A DNA stretch of 33,904 bases. Origin: Clostridia bacterium (lineage in GTDB: Bacteria; Bacillota; Clostridia; Acetivibrionales; DSM-27016). The DNA lies in assembly GCA_026414765.1 (NCBI GenBank), contig JAOAIJ010000051.1:1-33904 (forward strand), in the 5' to 3' direction. The translations under genes and the position numbers were made by a program. The notes under the pieces are model-generated. The model made no database searches. It was given only the letters and a program-made list of their open reading frames with translations, and was not told the origin of the DNA. How positions within the stretch are numbered: position 1 is the stretch's first letter; each line of letters opens with the position of its first letter. Of the stretch, positions 15,707 to 24,496 are shown in pieces.

Positions 15707-17197
15707 TCACATCATTTTTGCCTGATCCATTTCAAACCAGAACTCTACTCCTCCACCCACGTTTTCCACACCATATTGGTTTTGAGATGCTTCCTGGATT
15801 GCCTTTACAATTGACAATCCCAATCCTGTCCCTCCAAAACTCCTGGTGCGTGCCTTATCAACCTTATAAAAGCTTATCCATATTTTTTCTATCTCATCCT
15901 TGTCAATATGCGAGCCTGAATTAAACACCGAAATTCTTACCTTTCCGTTAACCTTCCTGATTGCAATCCTTATTTCTTTTTTTTCATTTATGTGGTCTAA
16001 TGCATTGCACAAATAATTTGTAAGAACCTGTTCAGTTTTATCATAATCCGCATTTACTCCGGTATTTTCTTCACAGTCTATCTTTACCTCAACATCTTTT
16101 TCTTTTAAGACTATCGAACTCTTTTTCAATACGCTATTAACCAGTTCCAGTACTTCAAAATCGACTTTTTCAAGCCCCGCAATTCCTGATTCAAGCTTAG
16201 ACAACTCAAGAAGCTCCTTTACCAGCTTATTCATTTTTTGTGTTTCATTCATTATTGTTTCACAATAAAAGTTCTTATTCTCTTCATCTTCATTCACATT
16301 TACCTTTAATCCTTCTGCATATCCTTGTATGAGTGCAATAGGCGTTTTAAGTTCATGTGAAACATTTGAAATAAATTCTTTCCTCATTTCATCGATTTTT
16401 CTTTCTTTCTCTATATCTTCCATAAGCTTTTTATTAGCCTGTTTAAGTTCAAGTATGGATTTTTCCAGCTGCTCCGACAGAGAATTGATACTTGAGCCCA
16501 GCTGGCCTATTTCATCCGTACTGTTTACATTATATCTTTTGCTAAAATCAAGTTCAGCCATTCCTTTGGTAATATTGTTCAACTCAAGTATGGGGCCAGT
16601 AAACCTTCCTGTTAGAAAATAAATTATTATACAACCGGAAAATATAGTAATAATACCTGTGAGCAGAAAGAACTTATTGGCAATATCTGCACTCTCCTGC
16701 ATGGCAGTCACAGATGTGTTTAGCACCAGGAAATCCCCATTGTTCAGTTTTGAAAAGAGTGTTATGAAATTAGTGTTCAATCTTGAATCTTTGCCAATTT
16801 CTATAAGTATTTTACCCTGCAACACCTGGCTGATTTTTGAATTCTTTAGCATATCACGTACTTCCATGTTCAGATTAGGCACTCTCGGACCATTTCTTCT
16901 TAATTTGGAATCTATGAATCTCTCATTAAAGAAGTATTTTATCTTAAATTCCTTGTCAAGTATGATAATACGCAATCCCTTATTGCTCTCGAATTTTTCA
17001 AGGTCCAGATAGATTGCTTCTGGATCGCCGCTATATGTATTATTTATTTGGTTATAGCAATCCATAAGAGTATTTTTTTTTGTGTAAATATAATACTTGT
17101 CAAGAAAAAAACTATTAAGCAGCCAGGACAGGAGCACAAAAAGAAGTATAAGCCCACTTATAGATAAGAACAGCTTTCTTTTAATAGAAAAATTCAT
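15707..17197 (-). CDS. Two-component sensor histidine kinase (system 2)
   Basis: 496 residues. TM1 (about 10-32) and TM2 (about 173-196) flank an extracellular domain of about 140 residues. HAMP (about 193-247), a short coiled coil, HisKA with H281 in SNVSHELKTPIALIQGY, and a HATPase_c domain (SFYKVDKARTRSFGGTGLGL) follow. The H-box context is that of VanS/PhoR-like clostridial kinases. It starts 26 nt after the regulator stop with GGAGA as ribosome binding site. No ligand residues stand out in the sensor domain. The MFP-ABC-SLH operon lies just upstream of the pair and is a plausible target. Confidence 0.93.
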   Translation of the reverse strand: MNFSIKRKLFLSISGLILLFVLLSWLLNSFFLDKYYIYTKKNTLMDCYNQINNTYSGDPEAIYLDLEKFESNKGLRIIILDKEFKIKYFFNERFIDSKLRRNGPRVPNLNMEVRDMLKNSKISQVLQGKILIEIGKDSRLNTNFITLFSKLNNGDFLVLNTSVTAMQESADIANKFFLLTGIITIFSGCIIIYFLTGRFTGPILELNNITKGMAELDFSKRYNVNSTDEIGQLGSSINSLSEQLEKSILELKQANKKLMEDIEKERKIDEMRKEFISNVSHELKTPIALIQGYAEGLKVNVNEDEENKNFYCETIMNETQKMNKLVKELLELSKLESGIAGLEKVDFEVLELVNSVLKKSSIVLKEKDVEVKIDCEENTGVNADYDKTEQVLTNYLCNALDHINEKKEIRIAIRKVNGKVRISVFNSGSHIDKDEIEKIWISFYKVDKARTRSFGGTGLGLSIVKAIQEASQNQYGVENVGGGVEFWFEMDQAKMM

Positions 17198-17223
17198 TTT
17201 TTATCTCCATTTCTTTTTTTCTT

Positions 17224-17901
17224 TCAGACTTTCACTTCAAATTTATATCCAAGTCCCCTGATAGTTTGGATATATTCTCCCCTGAAACCCAGTTTAAGTC
17301 TTAAATTCTTTATATGAGTATCCACTGTACGCACATCGCCATAGTAATCAAAATTCCATATTACATTCAATATCTTTTCTCTTGATAATGCAATACCTTC
17401 ATTTTCAGCTAAATATGCAAGCAGCTCAAATTCCTTAGGGCTTAATTCTATAATTCCGCCGTCTACATAAACCGTATGGCCTATTTCATCTATTCTTAAT
17501 CCTTCATAGTCCTTTATGGGTTTTTTCTCTTTTCCTGCTCTTCTCAACACGGCTTGAACTCTTGCCATCAGTATCAATGGGCTGAATGGTTTTGTGACAT
17601 ATTCGTCAACACCTATTTCAAACCCAAACAGTTCGTCAGCCTCTTCACCTCTGGCTGTAAGCATTATTACAGGCACTTTGGAAACTGCTCTTATTTCCCT
17701 GCAGGCAGTCCACCCATCCATAACCGGCATCATTACATCCAAAATCAGCAAATCTATGTTTTGTTCATTATGAAATATATTTAGAGCTTTTCTTCCATCT
17801 TCCGCTTCAAATACAATATATCCTTCTTTTTTTAAGAAATCTGACACCAGCTTTCTCATAGCCGGCTCATCATCCGCAATCAATATCCTGCCTTTTTCCA
17901 A
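17224..17901 (-). CDS. OmpR-family response regulator (system 2)
   Basis: 225 residues, starting at TTG (17901) with AGGAGG 8 nt before it; the ATG between them is out of frame. The receiver has D10/D11, phospho-acceptor D55 (LLILDVMMPVMDG) and K104 (VTKPFSP); the winged helix ends in IRGLGYKFEV. It is the partner of the kinase immediately downstream. A TATAAT (complement of 17974-17979) lies about 73 nt upstream of the start codon without a good -35, so this promoter may also need activation. Confidence 0.94.
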   Translation of the reverse strand: MEKGRILIADDEPAMRKLVSDFLKKEGYIVFEAEDGRKALNIFHNEQNIDLLILDVMMPVMDGWTACREIRAVSKVPVIMLTARGEEADELFGFEIGVDEYVTKPFSPLILMARVQAVLRRAGKEKKPIKDYEGLRIDEIGHTVYVDGGIIELSPKEFELLAYLAENEGIALSREKILNVIWNFDYYGDVRTVDTHIKNLRLKLGFRGEYIQTIRGLGYKFEVKV

Positions 17902-18050
17902 GCGTGCATCCTCCTTTCGGCAAATCTACCTCGTCAGTTTGAGAGAATATTTAGCTTGCATTTTATTAATATAATTATACACTAAAGTAATCAGTTTTTT
18001 ATATTTTCAGCATATCAAACAATTAAAAAAATTATAGCTCCCCAGATAAG

Positions 18051-18086
18051 GTGATAGGAACCAAATAACACTCTGGTTCCTATCAT
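18051..18086 (-). terminator. Long perfect inverted repeat after the SLH-protein gene
   Basis: GATAGGAACCA (18053-18063) and TGGTTCCTATC (18074-18084) form an 11-bp stem with a 10-nt loop, 26 nt after the stop codon. There is no T-run on either side, so termination would be factor-dependent, or the stem may protect the 3' end. Confidence 0.5.
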
Positions 18087-18109
18087 CTATAAAAACATAT
18101 ACTGCTTAT

Positions 18110-20440
18110 TTATTGCTTAACTATTATCACTTCTACTTTTCCTCCCTGTTCAACCGGCTTGTCAAGGTAAACGGAAACAGTACCATACATTACATTTGCA
18201 CTCAAATCTGCCAAACTCTTATGTGTCAGATTGCCTGCATAGTCAAGGAAGTAAACGGTTATGTTTTTATTGAACCACAATGTTTTTTCGTTTAGCTTTA
18301 TCCGTTTTGAATCAAAAGCCTGTACCGAAGTACCTGATACATCAGCATTCTTACACTTATTATCTACTATGGTTTCTATGCGTTTTTCCGACATCTTAAC
18401 TTTTACAACTGAACCAATATTGCTATCGTTGATATACGACTCACTATACTGATAGTCCTTACCATCCACAAGTAGAGTATAATTGTAGGAATATATTCCT
18501 TTTGGATTTTTAGTTACTGTCAGACTTTTTATTACAGCAGTTTTGTATTTTTCATTCAGCAAATCATCTGTCAATAATACATTAATATCTTCAAAAGCAC
18601 CTGCCTTATTTATGAAATACACCTTGCCATCAGGTATTGCACCCTCCGGTAAATCCCCAAAATCAAGCAGATTTGCCTGCACATCAACCCCTGCATCATT
18701 GGAAACAATGTTGAATATCCTTACATTATCCGCTACATAGCTTGTTCCAATATTTCTGGTCTTTTTGTCTACATATAGACCTTTGGGGAAATTGTAAACA
18801 AACTGCTCAAGCTTAACCTTCTGACTGTCTATCTTTGTAAACCTCACCAGTTTGCCTTTATACTGCGACGCATCAGAACCTACATCGTATGTTATTGTCA
18901 GCCCATCTGCTGTCAGAAGTTTAGCATAATAGGTAAAATTAACCGTTCCGTTATTATTTGAAGACACCTTATTGCTGCTGTTTAGTACCAAAGCATAGTC
19001 TGAATTATTTTCACTCCCCGGATAATCAAGTGCCACTATTTTTCCGTCGTAGCCAAGTAACGCAACTATTATATCGTCTATATTAAATGACCCTGGTGTG
19101 TAGTTCAGCTTGTTATACTCAATACTCTGGTCGAACTCATAGTTTATACCGTCAATCTGAAGTGTCTTTGGCGAAAGTTTATCAGGCAGTATAGCTGTTA
19201 TTTTCCCTCCCACTCTTTTGTTAAGTGCAAGTATATAGCTATACCTGTTCCAGATATCTGACACCTTGTATATTACATCCTTCTCCTGAATCAATGTTAT
19301 ATCTGACAAAGTCCCGTCTCTGACTACTGTGATGTTACCGGACAAGTCGATGGAACCGAGTCTTTTGCTTGAAGGGTCAAAAGATTTTGCTACTTCAGGC
19401 TTGCTGTACACTGGGTCAAAAATCACTGCATACTCATAGCCAGTTTTGTTCTTGTTATATGTAAATACTAGCGAGCTTCTGGTTTTTATTATGTTTTTCA
19501 AGTTTTCATACGGCTGTTTTACACCTTGATAGTAATATGCAGTATTATTGGGCAGTGTCCTGTATTTTATCTCTTCTCCAGAATTATATGAAATCCTTGT
19601 TTCTACTATATTATCTACAGATATGTTTTCAACAGTTTTTGAGCTATCATAGGCAGCATTGATTGTATCACCGTCAAAAACCAATCTGTAAGTCTTTCCA
19701 AGTTCCAGCTTTATATTTTTACTTTTCAGATAGAATATACCTCTGTCGGTCATTACCTGATTTTCTTGTAGTTTATCCGATATAGCAGAGTTTGCATATA
19801 CTATGCATTGAGTAAACAAACCCGATGCTTCAGCAAAACTTTTATCGGTTTCTGCAGAGCCTATCTTTTTTATGTTCGTATCTAAAAGTCTGTCTATCAT
19901 CAGTGCTAAAGCCCATTTCTCAACACTGTCACTGCTTTTTAGCTTAATACCCTCAGTCAGTCCCAGCTTTGCTGCTTTTTCTATATAGTTTTTGGGCCAC
20001 AAGCCTGTAACATCCTGGTCGGTATACCCTAAAGCCCTTACTGTAGCAGTACATACCTGTGCAAATGTAATTTTAGCTTTAGGCTGAAACCTGCCATCGG
20101 GCATCCCCGGAACATAACCTTTTTCAACTGCCAGAGCTATGTATCCCGAAGATGAACTTTTTGGATCAACATCAGGAAATATTGTTGAACCTTTTAGTGA
20201 ATCTGCAGTATCGGTAAGTCCCGTTGCTTTTACCATAATAACTGCAAATAATTCTCTTGTTATGTATTCCTGTGGCTTATAAGCATCTTTTGTCGCGCCA
20301 GGTATTATGCCAAGAGAATTAAGTCTGTTTGCAGCTTCTGTATAAGCTGCATTTTGAGGTATATCTCTAAAGTCTGCATATGCAATAGTTGAAATACATA
20401 TCAGCACCATCACCAAGGCCAGTGACATTATCTTTTTCAT
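18110..20440 (-). CDS. S-layer homology (SLH) domain protein encoded with an ABC efflux system
   Basis: 776 residues from the ATG at 20440. AGGAGG is 8 nt before this ATG and only 2 nt before the GTG at 20446, which is therefore less likely. A signal peptide (about 1-22, cut near IAYADF) is followed by three SLH repeats (about 24-75, 86-139 and 147-194), which anchor proteins to secondary wall polymer. The remaining 580 residues are beta-rich and Tyr/Asn-rich, with no recognised catalytic domain. It begins 42 nt after the permease stop, so it is the last gene of the membrane-fusion/ABC operon. That linkage suggests a wall-level partner or cargo of the transporter (inference). Confidence 0.87.
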   Translation of the reverse strand: MKKIMSLALVMVLICISTIAYADFRDIPQNAAYTEAANRLNSLGIIPGATKDAYKPQEYITRELFAVIMVKATGLTDTADSLKGSTIFPDVDPKSSSSGYIALAVEKGYVPGMPDGRFQPKAKITFAQVCTATVRALGYTDQDVTGLWPKNYIEKAAKLGLTEGIKLKSSDSVEKWALALMIDRLLDTNIKKIGSAETDKSFAEASGLFTQCIVYANSAISDKLQENQVMTDRGIFYLKSKNIKLELGKTYRLVFDGDTINAAYDSSKTVENISVDNIVETRISYNSGEEIKYRTLPNNTAYYYQGVKQPYENLKNIIKTRSSLVFTYNKNKTGYEYAVIFDPVYSKPEVAKSFDPSSKRLGSIDLSGNITVVRDGTLSDITLIQEKDVIYKVSDIWNRYSYILALNKRVGGKITAILPDKLSPKTLQIDGINYEFDQSIEYNKLNYTPGSFNIDDIIVALLGYDGKIVALDYPGSENNSDYALVLNSSNKVSSNNNGTVNFTYYAKLLTADGLTITYDVGSDASQYKGKLVRFTKIDSQKVKLEQFVYNFPKGLYVDKKTRNIGTSYVADNVRIFNIVSNDAGVDVQANLLDFGDLPEGAIPDGKVYFINKAGAFEDINVLLTDDLLNEKYKTAVIKSLTVTKNPKGIYSYNYTLLVDGKDYQYSESYINDSNIGSVVKVKMSEKRIETIVDNKCKNADVSGTSVQAFDSKRIKLNEKTLWFNKNITVYFLDYAGNLTHKSLADLSANVMYGTVSVYLDKPVEQGGKVEVIIVKQ

Positions 20441-20488
20441 CTTCACATCCTCCTGTGTCTTTTTATCTGTTTTCTTTATTTTGTGACA

Positions 20489-21667
20489 TTATTCAAACCT
20501 GAGTGCTTCAATAGGGTTAAGTTTCGCAGCCTTATAAGCCGGAAACATTCCGAATATCACTCCTACCAGCAACGAAATTCCAAAGGATAATGCAACCCAA
20601 AATGTAGAATATACAGGTGTAGTAATTTTAAGTCCGCCTATTACAAATTTAATTACCGACAAGCCTATAATTACACCGATAAACCCACCTATACCCGTAA
20701 CCATTATTGCCTCAATCAGAAATTGTATCATAATATTTTTTCTCTTCGCTCCAATAGCCTTGCGGATACCAATCTCTCTTGTTCTTTCCGTAACTGATAC
20801 CAGCATAATATTCATTATCCCGATACCTCCTACTATTAAAGAAATTGCGGCTATACCCCCAAGAACCACCATTAACGTACCTGTTATGCTGTTAAGCATG
20901 TCAATAGCCTGTGCTTGATTAAATACTCTGAATGTTGTTTCATCTTTGTAGATTTTGGTTAAAAATGTATTAAGCTTTTCCATCACATTTTCTACTACTT
21001 CTGGTGAAGCTGCCTGAACTGCAAAGTTTCTTATATTGGCCTCCTTGCTCAGTCTTTGCGCCACTGTAACAGGAATGATCACCTGATCATCAATAGATTG
21101 ATCCTGCCCGTTTTCTTTCTGTTCAAGTATACCCACCACCTTGAATACCTGTCCGTTTATTTTTATATTCTGTCCCAGAGGATTTCTCCCTTCAAACAAC
21201 TCGTTTACTATCCTCGTGCCTATTACCGCTACCTTCTGCCTATAGTCATTATCCAGAGTAAGGAGAAAACGCCCGGACTGAACATGTCTGCTCCTTATTG
21301 TTTCATATTCAGGACTGGTTCCAACCATGGAAGTATCCGTACTGTCTGTTCCTGCCTTTACAGTCACATTGGAGCTTATTTGGGGAGTTACGGCAGTAAT
21401 TTCACTGCTGTTTTCTTCTGCAAATTTCTGCAGATCTGTATATGTAACATTTCTATTACTGTTCCTACCAACAATAGATATTTGTATAAGATTTGTTCCC
21501 ATTTCCTCAAGAGAGCTTGTTATGCTTTTTGTACTTCCCTGTGCAAAGGCCACAGCTGATATTACAGAACCTACTCCTATTATTACTCCCAGCATTGTAA
21601 GAAATGATCGGACTTTATTGCTCCGTATACTCTTTATAGCCATCTTAAAGGCCTGTAAGAAGCTCAA
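20489..21667 (-). CDS. MacB/FtsX-type ABC transporter permease
   Basis: 392 residues. One N-terminal membrane segment (about 19-40, after SIRSNKVRSFLTMLGVIIG), a large extracytoplasmic MacB periplasmic-core-like domain (about 45-265), and three C-terminal segments (from about 270) with the FtsX signature VTERTREIGIRKAIGAKR. The start is TTG at 21667, directly after the ATPase TGA, with GGGAGGTGG upstream inside the ATPase gene, so translation is coupled. MacB-type permeases act by mechanotransmission with a membrane-fusion protein and export peptides, lipids or drugs, or confer resistance to them. Confidence 0.92.
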   Translation of the reverse strand: MSFLQAFKMAIKSIRSNKVRSFLTMLGVIIGVGSVISAVAFAQGSTKSITSSLEEMGTNLIQISIVGRNSNRNVTYTDLQKFAEENSSEITAVTPQISSNVTVKAGTDSTDTSMVGTSPEYETIRSRHVQSGRFLLTLDNDYRQKVAVIGTRIVNELFEGRNPLGQNIKINGQVFKVVGILEQKENGQDQSIDDQVIIPVTVAQRLSKEANIRNFAVQAASPEVVENVMEKLNTFLTKIYKDETTFRVFNQAQAIDMLNSITGTLMVVLGGIAAISLIVGGIGIMNIMLVSVTERTREIGIRKAIGAKRKNIMIQFLIEAIMVTGIGGFIGVIIGLSVIKFVIGGLKITTPVYSTFWVALSFGISLLVGVIFGMFPAYKAAKLNPIEALRFE

Positions 21668-22345
21668 TCAGCCCACCTCCCTGTCTTCAATGATTTCTCC
21701 GTCCTGAATTCTCACCACACGTTTAGCCTGATTAGCTATATTGTTGTCGTGAGTTATGAGAATAATAGTATTACCTTTATCATGAAGTTCTTTTAGGATT
21801 CTCATAATTTCGGTACCGGATTTTGAATCAAGGTTTCCTGTAGGTTCATCGGCAAGGATAATCGGTGGGTCACTCACCAAAGCTCTTGCGATTGCTACCC
21901 TCTGCTGCTGTCCGCCTGATAGTTCTGTAGGCTTGTGATGTATTCTTTCACCAAGACCCACAGTTTCCAGGGCAGCACTGCTTCTTCTATGCCTCTCTTT
22001 TGCTCCTATCCCCTGATATATCAATGGAAGCTCTACATTTTCCAGTGCTGTAAGCTTTTGGAGAAGATTAAAGCCCTGAAATATAAAACCGATTTTATTG
22101 TTCCTTATATCAGCAAGCTGGTTGTCATTTAGCTTGCTCACCTCAAAATTATCAAGGATATATGTACCTGACGTTGGAGTGTCAAGACATCCAAGCATAT
22201 TCATTAGCGTTGACTTGCCTGATCCGGAAGGGCCTATTATTGCTACGAACTCGTGCTTGTTTATTTGCAGTGAAACATTATTCAAAGCCTTTATCATATT
22301 GTCACCCATCCGGTATATCTTGCACATATTTGATATATGTATCAT
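21668..22345 (-). CDS. MacB/LolD-type ABC transporter ATPase
   Basis: 225 residues, complete ATPase: Walker [10 protein letters not shown] (38-46), Q-loop in FIFQGFN (about 87-93), signature LSGGQQQ (142-148), Walker B and catalytic Glu in IILADEPTG (162-170, E167), and the H-loop in ILITHD. This is the usual length for the MacB/LolD/SalX group. GGGAGG lies before the ATG. It starts 15 nt after the membrane-fusion protein stop and abuts the permease gene. Confidence 0.95.
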   Translation of the reverse strand: MIHISNMCKIYRMGDNMIKALNNVSLQINKHEFVAIIGPSGSGKSTLMNMLGCLDTPTSGTYILDNFEVSKLNDNQLADIRNNKIGFIFQGFNLLQKLTALENVELPLIYQGIGAKERHRRSSAALETVGLGERIHHKPTELSGGQQQRVAIARALVSDPPIILADEPTGNLDSKSGTEIMRILKELHDKGNTIILITHDNNIANQAKRVVRIQDGEIIEDREVG

Positions 22346-22360
22346 AATGTCCTCCCGGCG

Positions 22361-24262
22361 TTATTTTCTTTCACCCGAAGAATTATTACTTTGGGTATTA
22401 TTTCTATTTCTTTCGGGATTTCCGCCAAAACCACCGCCTAAGCCTCCCATACCACCTATGCCGCCTATGTTGCTTCGGACTTGCATATTATTCTGCGAAG
22501 AGCTATTGGCCAAAGGTGGTAAAATAACTTCGTCTCCTTCATTTAGACCACTGACTATCTCAATATACTGGTCATTGTTTGTTCCTACTTCAACAGGCTT
22601 CATAACGGCATTAGAATAATACTGTGCATAAGCTGGATTCATTCTCGAGATTCCAGCAGCAAAATTACCGGAATTTGTACCTGTTGAGGCACTATCTGAA
22701 GAATTCCTTCTTCCTCCGCCATTTCCATTACTGTTGTTTCCTGAATTGTTTCTTCTGATTCTGTTTCCATCACTTATTGCATCAGTGCTCTTCTCAACAG
22801 CACCATCTGCTGAATTTCCTTCCTTTTCCTTTACCATTACAAAGCTTCTGTTTCTCATTTTTTGAACAGCTTCAAGGGGAACCACCAGTATGTCTGTTTT
22901 TTCGCTTATCATGATTTCTGCGTCAGCATTCATTCCAACTTTTAAGTCGGCTGCTTCATTGACCTTTATAGTCACAGGATAAGTAGTTACTCCATTTGAT
23001 GATGTACCTTGAATTGCAATCTTTGAAACCTGGCCACCAATGGGCTTTAACAATGTTTCAGGTAATGCTGCAATTGTTATGTTTACTTTTTGTCCGACCT
23101 TTATTTTTGCTATATCAAGTTCATCTATAGAAACACTAAATTCCATATGCCCCGGGTCTGTTATTGTTGTGAGTACATCAGCAGGTTTCACGGAATTTCC
23201 GACTTTTATGTCCTGTAATACTATTACCCCATCTATAGGCGAATAAATCTTATATTCCGACAGCTGTTTTTCTGCGGCAGCAAGCTGATTATTCAAGTCC
23301 TGTATTTTTAAGCCTGTAGTCTGAACAGAAAGCTCCAGGTCATCATTCCTGAACTGTATAAGTGACTGACCTGCACTAACAAACTGATTTTCTTTAACAG
23401 TGATTTTCTCTATTACTCCACCGGAATCACATTTTATTACCTGTGAGTTTACATATTCCAATTTTCCGGTACCTGTGCTTGTGTGCGAACCTGTTTTTGT
23501 TTCAACCTCTACATTTGCACCCATACCAGCCTTTAGTGATCCGGGGTTTGAAAGTGTGATTTCTGCATCATAGACGGCTCCTCCTGTACTTGTAGTAGAA
23601 GGGTTTTTGCTTATGTATGTAACAATACCTTCGACTGACTGCATTAAGTCCTGCACATTTACAATGACTTTCTGACCAGTCTTGATTTCTTGTATGATAG
23701 CTCCGCTAAATGACGCACTTAACTTCAGCTTGGATACATCAGTTATTGTTAACACTGTTGCACCTTTATTAATTTCATCACCAACCTTGGAGAAGGTAAC
23801 GTTTGTTACCTGTCCATCAAAAGGAGCATTTACAATAAGGTTATTCATCCCCTTTTCATTACTGTCAGCTGTTAGCCGGGTCTGCGCTATACTATTCTTA
23901 ATCTTTTCTACATTCAATCTTGCATCGGAATCATCAAGATCAAACAGTAATTCACCGGCTTTTACGGTATCTCCCTCTTTATGATAGATTTTTGTGATTT
24001 TACCTGAAACAGCCGATGTTACCTCTGATTCATTGGAAGATTTCACAGGACCGGATCCTGTTACAGAAACACTAATGCTACCCTTTACAACCTTTTCGGT
24101 TCGCTGCTCTATAGCTGCAGTCTTAACGGAACCGAATCTAAGCACCAGAGCTACGATTATTGCTGTAATTAAGATAAAACAAATCACACCGATGATAACC
24201 GGCTTAGTTTTAATTTTTCTTAAAAGATTATTATTTAGCTTATGATTTGAGTATAATTCCAC
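22361..24262 (-). CDS. Membrane-fusion (HlyD/MacA-like) protein with two tandem lipoyl/barrel modules
   Basis: 633 residues from GTG at 24262. AAGGAGG lies 8 nt before it, whereas a start at 24283 would place that site inside the gene. One membrane anchor (about 17-41) is followed by two adaptor modules. The first (about 60-260) has EVTSAVSGKITKIYHKEGDTV and NAPFDGQVTNVTF lipoyl halves plus a beta-barrel. The second (about 265-470) has IKCDSGGVIEKITVKENQFV, a short hairpin (LNNQLAAAEKQLSEYKIYSP) and IDGVIVLQDIKVGNSV. An Asn/Ser/Gly-rich low-complexity stretch (about 490-535) and a Gly/Asn-rich tail end the protein. Typical MacA or YknX adaptors are shorter (roughly 370-420 residues) with one module. 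It heads the operon and should couple the ABC pair to the wall or outside. Confidence 0.9.
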   Translation of the reverse strand: MELYSNHKLNNNLLRKIKTKPVIIGVICFILITAIIVALVLRFGSVKTAAIEQRTEKVVKGSISVSVTGSGPVKSSNESEVTSAVSGKITKIYHKEGDTVKAGELLFDLDDSDARLNVEKIKNSIAQTRLTADSNEKGMNNLIVNAPFDGQVTNVTFSKVGDEINKGATVLTITDVSKLKLSASFSGAIIQEIKTGQKVIVNVQDLMQSVEGIVTYISKNPSTTSTGGAVYDAEITLSNPGSLKAGMGANVEVETKTGSHTSTGTGKLEYVNSQVIKCDSGGVIEKITVKENQFVSAGQSLIQFRNDDLELSVQTTGLKIQDLNNQLAAAEKQLSEYKIYSPIDGVIVLQDIKVGNSVKPADVLTTITDPGHMEFSVSIDELDIAKIKVGQKVNITIAALPETLLKPIGGQVSKIAIQGTSSNGVTTYPVTIKVNEAADLKVGMNADAEIMISEKTDILVVPLEAVQKMRNRSFVMVKEKEGNSADGAVEKSTDAISDGNRIRRNNSGNNSNGNGGGRRNSSDSASTGTNSGNFAAGISRMNPAYAQYYSNAVMKPVEVGTNNDQYIEIVSGLNEGDEVILPPLANSSSQNNMQVRSNIGGIGGMGGLGGGFGGNPERNRNNTQSNNSSGERK

Positions 24263-24330
24263 TATTATAGCCCTCCTTGCCAATCTTTGATGCGCCTGGA
24301 TTTGTCAAACAGCTGATTTAGAAGAGTTCG

Positions 24331-24370
24331 ATACTAAATTTACAATATGACTAAAACAATGATATATCAT
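24331..24370 (-). promoter_or_regulatory. Candidate promoter of the MFP-ABC-SLH operon with overlapping palindrome
   Basis: On the minus strand TTGTTT (24354-24359), a 17-bp spacer and TAGTAT (24331-24336) form a weak sigma-A promoter about 70 nt before the GTG start. The perfect 12-bp palindrome ATGATATATCAT (24359-24370) touches the -35. Confidence 0.4.
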
Positions 24371-24386
24371 GAATGTGATGGACTAG

Positions 24387-24412
24387 TGTGAAAAATGTTA
24401 ACAAACTGTAAA
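24387..24412 (-). promoter_or_regulatory. Three TTNACA direct repeats upstream of the MFP-ABC-SLH operon (OmpR/PhoP-type site)
   Basis: On the minus strand: TTTACA (24407-24412), TTAACA (24396-24401) and TTCACA (24387-24392), in the same orientation and stepped by 11 and 9 bp. This matches the layout of Bacillus PhoP boxes (TTNACA about every 11 bp). The site lies about 28 bp upstream of the candidate -35. Regulation by the response regulator at 17224-17901 is inferred. Confidence 0.45.
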
Positions 24413-24428
24413 CAAATACAGGTAAAAT

Positions 24429-24475
24429 AAAAACGAACTACCCGGTCATCTACAATACCGGACAGTTCGTTTTTA
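24429..24475 (-). terminator. Strong terminator of the Ca2+-ATPase gene
   Basis: AAAAACGAACT (24429-24439) pairs with AGTTCGTTTTT (24464-24474). A 2x2 internal loop and a second stem CCGGT/ACCGG lie inside. The minus-strand tail is TTTTTATTTT. It lies directly after the ATPase stop at 24497 and insulates the next operon. Confidence 0.88.
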
Positions 24476-24496
24476 TTTTCAATATCAGACTATAAA

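Noticed and set aside
8355-17901. A vancomycin resistance cluster, suggested by a VanW-domain protein and VanR/VanS-like two-component systems
   Set aside because: No vanH, vanA/B ligase, vanX or vanY gene is in the window. VanW-domain proteins with G5 domains and OmpR-type systems are common in clostridia without resistance.
18051-18086. Inverted repeat after the SLH gene as a standard intrinsic terminator
   Set aside because: The stem is perfect, but neither strand has a T-run, so it is listed only as a low-confidence terminator or 3'-end element.
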